A stretch of DNA of 64,000 nt. Origin: Unio delphinus. Lineage: Eukaryota; Mollusca; Bivalvia; Unionida; Unionidae. Below, piece by piece: positions 53,117 through 64,000 of this stretch; positions within the stretch are counted from its first letter, which is position 1; each line of letters opens with the position of its first letter. Where the stretch lies: NCBI GenBank assembly GCA_029339505.1, contig JAQISU010001235.1, positions 35,737,815-35,801,814 on the forward strand, given 5' to 3'. A program made the position numbers and the translations under genes. The notes under the pieces are model-generated. The model did no database searches, had not been told where the DNA came from, and worked only from the letters and a program-made list of their open reading frames with translations.

Positions 53117-53880
53117 TTTCAAGAAGGTAAATAATTGTAAGTTAGATGCAACCGTTTTAAGTTAGAATGAACAAAAAGTTTAGGAAGTATTTTTGTATGA
53201 AAAACGATTACGGTGATATGATCGTTCATTTAGGAGAAGCATGAATTTCAAGATGGCCACTATGGCAGCCGTTTCAAAACCCAGAACAGAAGCATAAGAA
53301 GTTTTTAGGTGAAAAACCTGTCAATATGGTTCTATGTTCAAGATGAATGACAATAAGATTTTCAATATGGCTGATGTGGCGGCAATACTGGATGTCAGAT
53401 TGGCACCATTTTCCACAAGAAATAAGTAAACATCAAATGAAGTCTTGTAAAGAAGACTTTATATAACTATTCATTCCGGAAGAGTCGCAATATCAAAATC
53501 TTTAAGATGGCGGCTATATTGGATGCCAGACAGGAACACTATTCATTTAAGACCAACTGGGCATCATATGAAATTTTAGATGAAAATCCCACATCAATAT
53601 AACTCTTTTTCAAGAAGAGTTGCGATAAGGAGATTTTCAAGGTGGCTGCTGTGGCGGCCATACTGGATTCAAATCGGCTCAAACTTTTAGTGAAACTTTC
53701 ATTTGATCTATTTGATGTGACTTTTCGATGTGACTATTTCAGTTGCGATAATAATATTTCAAGATGGCTGTTATGGTGCATATTGAACGTAATAACACCA
53801 TTGTTGTTAGGACCTACTAGATATAAAAAAAAATCTTTTAGTTAGAATCCATTTTCATATGACAATCCATTCGGGTGGAA
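53117..53880 (+). repeat. Dispersed repeat, continuation after the SINE
   Basis: Several diverged units in plus orientation (atttcaagatggccactatg, ttggcaccattttcc, ccattccggaagag, tttcaaggtggctgctg). The 67-codon frame inside is not a gene. Confidence 0.65.
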
Positions 53881-53956
53881 TATCGATAGAGATAACACAG
53901 TTGTAAAGATAGCTGTTGTGTGCATTTAATTTAGAAGTCTAGAAAAAAAGTAAATG

Positions 53957-55805
53957 CTAGAAATGTTAATTTTAGGCACATGTGTATATATCATTCACAA
54001 GCCTCGATAAACGTAATTACTTTAAATGTTAATTTTAGGCACATGTGTATATATCATTCACAAGCCTCCATAAACGTAATTACTTTAAATGTTAATTTTA
54101 GGCACATGTGTATATATCATTCACAAGCCTCGATAAACGTAATTACTTTAAATGTTAATTTTAGGCACATGTGTATATATCATTCACAAGCCTCGATAAA
54201 CGTAATTACTTTAAATGTTAATTTTAGGCACATGTGTATATATCATTCACAAGCCTCGATAAACGTAATTACTTAAAATGTTAATTTTAGGCACATGTGT
54301 ATATATCATTCACAAGCCTCCATAAACGTAATTACTTTAAATGTTAATTTTAGGCACATGTGTATATATCATTCACAAGCCTCGATAAACGTAATTACTT
54401 TAAATGTTAATTTTAGGCACATGTGTATATATCATTCACAAGCCTCGATAAACGTAATTACTTTAAATGTTCATTTTAGGCACATGTGTATATATCATTC
54501 ACAAGCCTCGATAAACGTAATTACTTAAAATGTTAATTTTAGGCACATGTGTATATATCATTCACAAGCCTCGATAAACGTAATTACTTTAAATGTTAAT
54601 TTTAGGCACATGTGTATATATCATTCACAAGCCTCGATAAACGTAATTACTTTAAATGTTAATTTTAGGCACATGTGTATATATCATTCACAAGCCTCGA
54701 TAAAGGTAATTACTTTAAATGTTAATTTTAGGCACATGTGTATATATCATTCACAAGCCTCGATAAACGTAATTACTTAAAATGTTAATTTTAGGCACAT
54801 GTGTATATATCATTCACAAGCCTCGATAAACGTAATTACTTTAAATGTTCATTTTAGGCACATGTGTATATATCATTCACAAGCCTCGATAAACGTAATT
54901 ACTTTAAATGTTAATTTTAGGCACATGTGTATATATCATTCACAAGCCTCGATAAACGTAATTACTTAAAATGTTAATTTTAGGCACATGTGTATATATC
55001 ATTCACAAGCCTCGATAAACGTAATTACTTTAAATGTTAATTTTAGGCACATGTGTATATATCATTCACAAGCCTCGATAAACGTAATTACTTTAAATGT
55101 TAATTTTAGGCACATGTGTATATATCATTCACAAGCCTCCATAAACGTAATTACTTTAAATGTTAATTTTAGGCACATGTGTATATATCATTCACAAGCC
55201 TCGATAAACGTAATTACTTTAAATGTTCATTTTAGGCACATGTGTATATATCATTCACAAGCCTCGATAAACGTAATTACTTTAAATGTTCATTTTAGGC
55301 ACATGTGTATATATCATTCACAAGCCTCGATAAACGTAATTACTTTAAATGTTAATTTTAGGCACATGTGTATATATCATTCACAAGCTTCGATAAACGT
55401 AATTACTTTAAATGTTAATTTTAGGCACATGTGTATATATCATTCACAAGCCTCGATAAACGTAATTACTTAAAATGTTAATTTTAGGCACATGTGTATA
55501 TATCATTCACAAGCCTCCATAAACGTAATTACTTTAAATGTTAATTTTAGGCACATGTGTATATATCATTCACAAGCCTCGATAAACGTAATTACTTTAA
55601 ATGTTAATTTTAGGCACATGTGTATATATCATTCACAAGCCTCCATAAACGTAATTACTTTAAATGTTAATTTTAGGCACATGTGTATATATCATTCACA
55701 AGCCTCGATAAACGTAATTACTTTAAATGTTAATTTTAGGCACATGTGTATATATCATTCACAAGCCTCGATAAACGTAATTACTTTAAATGTTCATTTT
55801 AAGCA
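53957..55805. repeat. 63 bp satellite-like array, about 29 copies
   Basis: The unit starts aaatgttaattttaggcaca, continues tgtgtatatatcattcacaa and gcctcgataaacgtaattac and ends ttt. Copies are over 95% alike by eye; variants (cctcc/cctcg, gttcat/gttaat, acttaaaatg/actttaaatg) recur at intervals, suggesting blocks. 63 is a multiple of three, so the plus strand is open in 21-residue repeats (MCIYHSQASINVI), broken wherever the acttaaaatg variant gives a stop. I see no start context, splice signal or flanking gene, so I treat it as a satellite. Confidence 0.95.
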
Positions 55806-55913
55806 CGTGTGTGCATATCATAAAGAATTTAGATAAATCGATCAACTTCAGTACGTGAGAAATTAAGTATGACTTGTTAGATCGGAATCTCGAATGGCAC
55901 TGAAATTTAATAA

Positions 55914-55925
55914 AATACACACGCA

Positions 55926-55963
<38 letters not shown>
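55914..55963. repeat. (CA)n/(GT)n palindromic microsatellite
   Basis: acacacgcacac is directly followed by gtgtgtgtgtgtgtg, a switch of strand bias that makes a hairpin. 55964-56620 has no recognised feature. Confidence 0.9.
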
Positions 55964-55966
<3 letters not shown>

Positions 55967-56621
55967 TAACAAACCATATATATGACAACATGGAGAGACA
56001 AAGAAATGTACGCATGTTAAAAGCCAAGGTCAATCACTGGATAGTTGTTACAATGCTTAAGAATGGTAGTATATTTGAAGAAACATGGTAAAAATAAATG
56101 AGCGAGAATAATCTTGTACATTAAACCTTTTCTACAATATCATTGGAGATAACTGGCTAGTCCGTTGCAAAGAAATGATACGGGAGTAAATTAACGATCT
56201 ACAAACAATCAAATCCTACGAAACTACCTACATTTCTTCAAACAGAATAGCGGTAATTAAAGTTTATACATAGGTTATTTTTATACCAAGTATATGCAAC
56301 TATTATTAAGTATATTTAATTTTGACTATTTTAGTATTTTATTCATTACATGACGTAGATGATTTTATTTTGGACATGACCTTGTCTAAAATTAAGATCG
56401 TTTTCTAACTGACTTGAATGCTTCATTTTGGTTTTGTAAATAACACGTTTATTTCAATCTTAGTCCATCCCCCATGAAGTGCCCCATGAAGTGCCTGGTC
56501 TACCTGATGTTTACCACATTTTATATAATAATTTTAGTGATAGATCCTCTAATTATAACTAAGATTTTATCTTGTAAACATTTGGAACCTTCCAGTATGA
56601 AGTTCTCCATTTTTGTTTTTG

Positions 56622-56812
56622 GTCAACTTTGTCATTTATTTCACCCCATCACTCACTCCCTCTACTTTGTCATTTATTTAACCATCTCCCCCACTCCCTC
56701 TACTTTTTAATTTATTTAGTCCCCTCCCCCATTCCCTCTACTTTGTCATTTATTTAACCACCTCCCCCACTTCCTCTACTTTGCCGTTTATTTAACCACC
56801 TCCCCCACCCTA
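56622..56812. repeat. About 38 bp minisatellite, five copies
   Basis: ctttgtcatttatttaacca plus cctcccccactccctcta, diverged. Region 56813-57450 has nothing recognised. Confidence 0.85.
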
Positions 56813-57454
56813 ATAAAACCGCATGGTGAAAAAAATCATCTAAATCTAATTAAATTACAATATTAGGTTTTAGGTTATAGTTTAGAGGATTCAAGACACA
56901 ATTGTATTGAAAAAAAAGTATATTTCTTTTTCTTATCTTCAACTCCATTAGGCTGAAGACTGACGTTAAAAAGGGCAAAATCTCGATTACCTTTGCGGCT
57001 CAATGCGAAGACCCTACCACGGACATGTGGTTAATTTAATCTGATTAAATTTGGATATGTTTATTGCAGGTCTCCGGAATTTGTCTTACTAGTATATATC
57101 CGACGTGTCTGACGGGACTGACCTTTTTACTGACCCTATAACGCCCATAACGTACATAGTTGTTTCTGTTAAGAAAAAACGAACTGCTTGATAAATAATT
57201 GTAGCTGGTATTTTATTTAAGTTATGAAGTCACTGTTAACTTTGGTGAAAGCCATAATCTATACCATACACTTGCAGTATTAAAACTGACCCCCTCAAGG
57301 ACGTAATTGTACAAAAATGTCAATGGGACTACTCAGAATTTCGACATAATTGATTACCTTGTGAGCCAGAGTTAAATTTCACGTGATTTTTAAGGTCTGA
57401 AATTTTTCCCTTGTAAACTATTTCAAATTTTTATAGTCTGCACTTCGCTGTGAC

Positions 57455-57605
57455 TGTCTTTCACAAAATGTCTGTCTGTGCCTTTCACAAAATGTCTACC
57501 TATTCCTTTCAGAAAATGCTGTCTGTTTTTCACAAAATGTCTACCTATGCTTTCACAAAATGTCTGTATGTATTTCATAAAGTGTCTGCCTATGCCTTTC
57601 ACAAA
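57455..57605. repeat. About 24 bp minisatellite
   Basis: tttcacaaaatgtctgccta plus tgcc, about six diverged copies. Confidence 0.85.
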
Positions 57606-60080
57606 ATGCTGCCAAACGCAAGAGGTTACCAAACAATATGCTGATAGCAATTTTTTATTCGAATAGTCGTAAAATTATTGTTCAGAATGTATTCAGATAT
57701 TTGTATCAGCTCTACTAACATACGCCTCCATAAATTCTCCGTCGCAAGCAATAAAATGCTCACATTAACTACACTGTGGTGACCCCGAGGCCTAGCGGGT
57801 TTTAGTTAATTTTCCAACGCACAGAACAAAAGTAATTAGAATGAAGCGTGTTTGGGTGACAATAATGCCCATTCTCACACGTTTATCGAGTCTTCTCTCT
57901 CGTGCCGAGCAACACTGGTCAGTATTTATAAAGCCATAACATGACCATTCAAGGAAATAAACGAAAGCAAGCCATTATCAACAGATGACCAATTCACAAG
58001 AACCTCCTTTTGGGACTTGGAAAACCGACTTTAGTTTATCTAGATTCCATATTTTCCGCAGTGATAAAGGATAAACCAATTAATATGGCCATCATTATCG
58101 TGACCAAGAACATGCATTCATTTGTCTATTGTTTAAAGGTTTACTTTCATTTCCATTCATTGTCCATTGTTTAAATGATTTTTAATTATTTGCATCACCA
58201 AAATAAACAGTAGTAAATGAAGAAAAACAATATTTATTACAATACATGTGTTTTCATAATCTTTAAGAGGTGTTTTTATTTCTTTCCATTGTAACTCGGC
58301 TTACAATCCACAGTGGTAACCAACGTACACATTCGTCCTTCTGTCAGAAATAAAGTCATCTTAATAAATTTCCCATGACGTGTCAACAATTTCCCTTATT
58401 AAAGGTTTGCTTTTATAAGTAATTGTCTGAGTTACTATGATATTGTGACGAGACATCCGTTTTCACTGTTGTGTAATGTCCTTTTGTTCTTGTGCGAGAA
58501 GATGAACTACTCTCACAAATGTGTTTTTGTTTTTGTACTGAAGATTATATCTTACGCATATTTGACTAGTAATGATAAAACAAACTACACTACATATTTC
58601 AGTAATTATTTGGTTATATGCTTTTGGAATTTCAAAACAGTCGAACATTCCAACCCTATCCGAAACACAAATTAAGTTATATTTAACTCGTCCTAAATGA
58701 AGAATTATCAATCTCCAAATAAAATATTCTCCCCAAATACTGGCAAGCAGCATACTGATGTCAAGAAACTTATTTTAATAAATTTTTAAAAATTATGAAA
58801 ATAATGGGAATTCATTTTTGTAACGATGACATCTCTCTGAAGCTCAATATCAATGACAGTCTGAAAGTCTGTCGCCTTGGGTATTACCGTATATAATCAC
58901 GTAAAGTTTGAATCCACATGCACAAACCGGTGCGTGCATTTGCATACTGTCATATCAAATTTAGGTATGTTCACTTTGTAAATGGTAATCATTATAACAA
59001 TCCACGGATCACGATCTCCAAGTGCATTATGCTACAGCAGATCATGGTCATGATATTTTGCATTTGGAACTAATATGAGTACATACGGTAATATATTTTG
59101 CATATTAATGAAGAATTTAACTTTTGAAAAATGTTTTTCTTCGACATGTAGCGACATCCAATTAAGTTAACCACTCATAATACAAAAAGTTTGCCTAAAG
59201 CACATAGTGGCTGATGTAAAATAAATTAATTTTCCAACGAAGGTCAATATCAAACCAACTGCTCAATCACACATATTAAGCTTAGCTAACGAGTAAATTT
59301 TTAAGACACAAATACCGTGAACATCAGATTGTACTTAATTCCGATATTAACTGTACTATATCTAAATAACTGAATCCACTTTTTATCTTTTGGTCACAAT
59401 GACCACGACCGTTAACTTGTTTTTTTTTACCCATAAATTGTTTTGCTCCTTCCTTATTTAAAGCGTAAGCCATCGACAATGTGTGGCCAAACTTTGTGAT
59501 ATAGAACTAATATTTTCTTTTTTAAATCAGTGCTGTTAACCTTGGATATTTTGACCCACAAATCGATGGGATATTAACCAACTCAAATCTACCAGCCATT
59601 CAAAATGTTTTGTCCAGATCTGTGGGGTAAAACTGTGGGGTAATAGTTACACTAACCTTTGGTCTTTTGACCTCTAAATCAATATTTTTGTTTATCTCAC
59701 CGTTAGTTCAAATAATCTGCAATCTTAGGTAGCCGTAAATGACGGAGACCTTAAGTAACTGTATGCGGAAACCATTTATCTTCTTTCAGACATAGTGACC
59801 ATGACCTTTGCTTTAGTAGGCTTCTTCCATTCTCCAAGTGTAAAAATGGGTAACCGTAGATCGCGCATAATTCGACTTACTGTACAACACACATTTTTGT
59901 TTTTACAGTCGAGCTGACATTGATCTTTGGACCCTAAAATCACCAGTATCCCTTCGTACTACAGGTTATTTCTATCCATAACGTTTAGCAACTGTATCTG
60001 GTGGACAATTCGAGTTATTGTTCTAACGGTCGCGAGTTGCAATGGCGACTAGTCACTAAAAAGAACTTTAGCAGAACTGC
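57606..60080. other. Intron, no recognised gene or element
   Basis: Unique-looking sequence. A 96-codon minus frame at 58463-58753 lacks flanking splice signals or any domain. Confidence 0.5.
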
Positions 60081-60081
60081 C

Positions 60082-60376
60082 CATAACTTCAACATGCAGG
60101 TTATCGCAAAGTGTTCGATCGGTAAAGACTTGGCAGAACTGCCCATAACTTCAACATACAGGTTATCGCAAAGTGTTCGATCGGTAAAGACTTGGCAGAA
60201 CTGCCCATAACTTCAACATACGGGTTATCGCAAAGTGTTCGATCGGTAAAGACTTGGCAGAACTGCCCATAACTTCAACATACAGGTTATCGCAAAGTGT
60301 TCGATCGGTAAAGACTTGGCATAACTGCCCATAACTTCAACATACGGGTTATCGCAAAGTGTTCGATCGGTAAAGA
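60082..60376. repeat. 62 bp minisatellite, five copies
   Basis: cataacttcaacatacaggt plus tatcgcaaagtgttcgatcg and gtaaagacttggcagaactg cc, very homogeneous. Unusual for the window in its higher GC and intact CG dinucleotides (gttcgatcgg). Confidence 0.92.
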
Positions 60377-60527
60377 CACACGGTCTACTCTTATTCCACG
60401 GTCCCATCTTCAACTGGGTTAGTTGGTCTTAACGGCACTTTGAACACAGTTTTGGCTGTAGTGGAAATGAGTGACAAACGTTCTTACCCAAGCACATACC
60501 AAGGCAGCTGTCTCAGTATGTATTTGG

Positions 60528-60590
60528 CTGGTATCGAACCAGGGATCCTTGCGTTAGGGGTTAGACGCTCAACCAACTGAGCTACCGTTA
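60528..60590 (-). mobile_element. tRNA-like sequence, probably a SINE head
   Basis: On the minus strand ggtagctcagttggttgagc matches a tRNA A box and ctggttcgataccag a B box with its stem, at normal tRNA spacing. The anticodon arm is degenerate and the acceptor ends do not pair, so this is not a working tRNA gene. The sequence down to about 60395 may be the SINE body; it is not like the other three SINEs. Confidence 0.55.
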
Positions 60591-60925
60591 AAAGTTATTC
60601 CTTTGAGACATATAACATCTTACACAACTGCCAGCTACCGTTAAAGGTCCTTCCATTGGGATATAAAACAGTTTATATAGCAGTTTATGAAAACACAGGA
60701 AAGAATCGCATTTTTTTTGTTATTATAAATGTTTTTCCTAATATAAATAACAGCCCTGTTTCGGGACTTTATTACCGGCTGACATCAGAAGAGCTACATA
60801 TATACATACTGAGTAAATAACCACTTTGAATGAACGAATAATGATTTCTGACTGGTTGATTTTTGTGATGCTGTCGTTGACGGATTTATGGGTTTCATTT
60901 GTGTTAAAACATGTAAAGTACGAAC

Positions 60926-61063
60926 CTGTTTGACAATCAAATCCTGTCCAGCCAGGCGCACACCCTGTCTCACATATCCCCATTATACTGTCACACGCTT
61001 CATTACTGTCCTGACAATGGCACTCCTTCATACAGTTGTGACCGAATCTTCCAGATGGACAGT
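60926..61063 (-). CDS. EGF-like exon (first EGF)
   Basis: A 138-nt exon, phase 1 to phase 1, acceptor ttattag, donor gttcgt. It encodes CPSGRFGHNCMKECHC, then EACDSIMGICETGC and APGWTGFDCQ, eight Cys in laminin/MEGF/Tie-type EGF spacing, ending with the GWTGxxC signature. Same exon type and phase as 27073-27219, to which it should be spliced across 33.7 kb. Confidence 0.88.
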
Positions 61064-61369
61064 CTAATAAAGAAACGTTAATAAATGAATTGACACGATC
61101 TTCTAAGGCAAGCACAACTTTACAATAATCACATTTGTTTCGAGACTTTGAACAGACTTCATCTCAAACACTGCATTGAACCTGACTTTTATTATCTTAG
61201 TTTTCCGTGAAAATCGTATAGTCTCCAAAAGACATGAATAAACTGTCGATTTTTTTTGGATGGGGTGGGGTGGGGGAGTGAGCTTTGATCAGGTCTTTTC
61301 GATATACTTCATTTCATAAAACTTTCCCACAGAGCAATATCAGTATATATTTCATGCACAATGTTTTGA

Positions 61370-61646
61370 CCGCTTCGGTGGTCTAATGGATAGAGCATCC
61401 GCCCGGATGTGGGAGGTCGTAGGTTCAAACCTCAGCTGAGTCATAAGTAAGACTTCTAAATATGGTACTAACAGCAGCCTAGCTAGACGCTCAGCATTAA
61501 GTGGTTAGTGCTAGGACTAGTCGGCCTGGTGTCAGGATAATGTGACTATGTGGCTCATCATGCTATATGTCTTCGTCATGATGCTAGACATCACTTAAAT
61601 TGCCACACTGCAGAAAATTGTTAAAGCTACGCTAAAAATGTAAATC
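61370..61646 (+). mobile_element. tRNA-derived SINE, second copy
   Basis: Head ccgcttcggtggtctaatgg with B box ggttcaaacctc, body cgctcagcattaagtggtta and ggtgtcaggataatgtgact, tail aaaaatgtaaatcacac running into a CA repeat. Clearly the same family as 52799-53116 and 63353-63669. Target duplication not clear. Lies in the intron between the kringle and EGF exons. Confidence 0.85.
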
Positions 61647-62020
<374 letters not shown>

Positions 62021-62093
62021 CTTTGTTATTCTTTAATTATTCTGAATATGAAAACAGTAACACAATGAAAAATTAACACGTGAAGATAGTTAC

Positions 62094-62339
62094 TGCAGTT
62101 GTTGACGTTGCAGTGTTCCCATCGTTTATCTTTCTCTGTGGTGTAGCACCAGGGTCTAGAAGAATCTTTAGTTGTTCGGCAGTAGTTATCGGGTAGTTTC
62201 TCATCTGGGAACTCCTTAGCGTCATAAGAATGCCGATGCGGTGTTTGGGAACCCCAGCTTTGACAAATGTACAGATTTGCTGTTACTGACAATGTTCCTT
62301 GGTAAAGTCGCGGCTGTCCGTTGTAAAAGCACGAATTCG
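62094..62339 (-). CDS. Kringle-domain exon
   Basis: A 246-nt exon, phase 1 to phase 1, acceptor tttgcag, donor gtaact. It encodes a complete kringle: SCFYNGQPRLYQGTLSV, YICQSWGSQTPH, DNYCRTTKDSSRPWCYTTE (the diagnostic RPWCYT) and EHCNVNNC, with all six Cys. It is the 5'-most exon of the receptor gene in the window. A kringle before EGF, Ig and FN3 modules is an unusual order; kringles in receptors are best known from ROR kinases, whose other domains differ. Confidence 0.9.
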
Positions 62340-62473
62340 CTGCAAAGGACATGTACATATTAAGTGTGAAAGAGTTTGGCATATTTTCAAACTATGGAAC
62401 ATAGTAAATATGGAACGTAGTTGTACTGAAAAGTCTAAAAATATGATAATATGACCTATTTGTCACTGCCAAA

Positions 62474-63352
62474 TATTGAAACAAAGTTAGTATTAAGCTA
62501 CCTTTTTAATAATGATCTATTTATGTACTTATCCTGGTCATCACAATAATGTATCTATTCATGTATTGATCTTGGACATTACAATAATGTATCTATTCAT
62601 GTATTGATCTTGGCCATTACAATAATGTATCTATTCATGTATTGATCTTGGACATTACAATAATGTATCTATTCATGTACTGATCTTGGACATTACAATA
62701 ATGTATCTATTCATGTATTGATCTTGGACATTACAATAATGTATCTATTCATGTATTGATCTTGGACATTACAATAATGTATCTATTCATGTATTGATCT
62801 TGGCCATTACAATAATGTATCTATTAATGTATTGATCTTGGCCATTACAATAATGTATCTATTCATGTATTGATCTTGGACATTACAATAATGTATCTAT
62901 TCAGGTATTGATCTTGGACATTACAATAATGTACATATTCAGGTATTGATCTTGGACATTACAATAATGTATCTATTCATGTATTGATCTTGGACATTAC
63001 AATAATGTATCTATTCAGGTATTGATCTTGGCCATTACAATAATGTATCTATTCATGAATTGATCTTGGACATTACAATAATGTATCTATTCAGGTATTG
63101 ATCTTGGACATTACAATAATGTATCTATTCATGTATTGATCTTGGCCATTACAATAATGTATCTATTCATGAATTGATATTGGCCATTACAATAATGTAT
63201 CTATTCATGTATTGATCTTGGACATTACAATAATGTATCTATTCAGGTATTGATCTTGGACATTACAATAATGTACATATTCAGGTATTGATCTTGGACA
63301 TTACAATAATGTATCTATTCATATACTCATGCTGGCCATCACAATAATGTAT
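62474..63352. repeat. About 39 bp minisatellite, about 22 copies, cut by a SINE
   Basis: cattacaataatgtatctat plus tcatgtattgatcttgg(a/c). The array is interrupted at 63353-63669 by a SINE. Confidence 0.93.
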
Positions 63353-63669
63353 ACCGCTCCAGTATCCTAAGTGGTTGGAGCGTCCGCCTCGGATGCGAGA
63401 GTTGACGGGTTACAACCCCGCCCGAGTCATACCAAAGACTTGTAAAAATGGCACTAGTAGCTGTCTGGCTAGGCGCTCAGTATTAAGTGGCTCGTGTTAG
63501 GACTGATCAGCTTGGTGTCAGGATAATATGACTAGGTAAGACATGATGCTACACGTCTGCTGCAACATGACGCAGTGCTAAACATCGCTATAAGCTGTCA
63601 GACTATACTATAGCCATCGTAGCCATGATATGACTGAAAAGCTACATTAAAAATCTAAATCACACACAC
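63353..63669 (+). mobile_element. tRNA-derived SINE inserted in a minisatellite
   Basis: Head accgctccagtatcctaagt with B-box-like gggttacaacccc, body cgctcagtattaagtggctc and ggtgtcaggataatatgact, tail aaatctaaatcacacaca. tgtat flanks it on both sides (63348-63352, 63670-63674), splitting the array sequence aataatgtatctattc. This insertion is younger than the array. Confidence 0.9.
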
Positions 63670-63679
63670 TGTATCTATT

Positions 63680-63930
63680 CATGTATACATCCTGACCATC
63701 ACAATACTGTATGCATTGATATAGATCCTGGCCATCACAATACTGTATGCATTGATATAGATCCTGGCCATCACAATACTGTATGCATTGATATAGATCC
63801 TGGCCATCACAATACTGTATGCATTGATATAGATCCTGGCCATCACAATACTGTATGCATTGATATAGATCCTGGCCATCACAATACTGTATGCATTGAT
63901 ATAGATCCTGGCCATCACACCATAATGTCT
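63680..63930. repeat. 36 bp minisatellite, seven copies
   Basis: catcacaatactgtatgcat plus tgatatagatcctggc. Related to the 39-bp array on the other side of the SINE but separately homogenised. 36 is a multiple of three, hence the periodic open frame. Confidence 0.92.
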
Positions 63931-64000
63931 AGATTGAAAAAGTCGCATATTTGTATTAAACTGCCTATTGGATGAAATTTAACAAGGAAATCCACTAGCT

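Noticed and set aside
53957..55836. Long plus-strand frames encoding 21-residue repeats, as a repetitive secreted or structural protein
   Set aside because: The frame exists because the 63-bp period is a multiple of three. It is repeatedly broken by one variant, the third positions are not more variable than the others, and there is no signal peptide, splice signal or non-repeat coding sequence.
60528..60590. Functional tRNA gene on the minus strand
   Set aside because: A and B boxes are good, but the anticodon arm is degenerate and the acceptor ends do not pair; a SINE head is more likely.

Overview
This window is AT-rich, repeat-laden animal DNA, most likely from a mollusc. The pointers are tRNA-derived SINEs with a V-SINE/RUDI-like body, a modular receptor gene split into phase-1 exons, and very many mini- and microsatellites. 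The mollusc assignment is inference; the animal origin is clear from the exon/intron structure and the domain types.

Host gene (minus strand, about 62.3 kb down to at least 11.8 kb): seven modules are carried on eight well-supported exons, in the order kringle (62094-62339), EGF-like (60926-61063), EGF-like (27073-27219), Ig (26076-26366), FN3 (24152-24484), FN3 split over two exons (17892-17983 and 15622-15853) and the first part of another FN3 (11766-11998). A possible microexon lies at 10926-10962. Every module boundary is a phase-1 splice junction, which argues for one cell-surface receptor gene. EGF-Ig-FN3x3 recalls Tie-type receptors, but no kinase or phosphatase domain is in the window. 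First and last exons lie outside.

Polinton/Maverick: the 33.7-kb intron between the two EGF exons holds a structurally complete 16,754-bp element (34128-50881). It has 203-bp terminal inverted repeats and a 5-bp (acctc) target duplication. The left half encodes an A32-like packaging ATPase, a zinc ribbon and phospholipase A2 in two overlapping frames joined at a candidate -1 frameshift site, an RVE integrase, an HNH-type nuclease, and a large protein that fuses a family-B-polymerase-like domain to a superfamily 1 helicase. The right half is a co-oriented block: small unknown proteins, a putative minor virion protein, basic hydrophobic pVI/pX-like proteins, a putative double jelly-roll major capsid protein, an adenain-like cysteine protease, a membrane protein and a beta-rich penton/fibre-like protein. 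Between the halves is a gene-poor spacer with a long hairpin, a CRE palindrome and a minisatellite.

An intact 536-codon gene of unknown function (31405-33015, minus), with a probable 5'UTR intron, lies just left of the Polinton. The rest is tandem repeats (periods 19 to 69 bp plus dinucleotide runs), a diverged dispersed repeat seen only in plus orientation, three SINE copies (two with clear target duplications) and stretches in which I see nothing. Most interesting: the polymerase-helicase fusion, the zinc-ribbon/PLA2 frameshift arrangement and the second frame break at the capsid-tail/protease junction.
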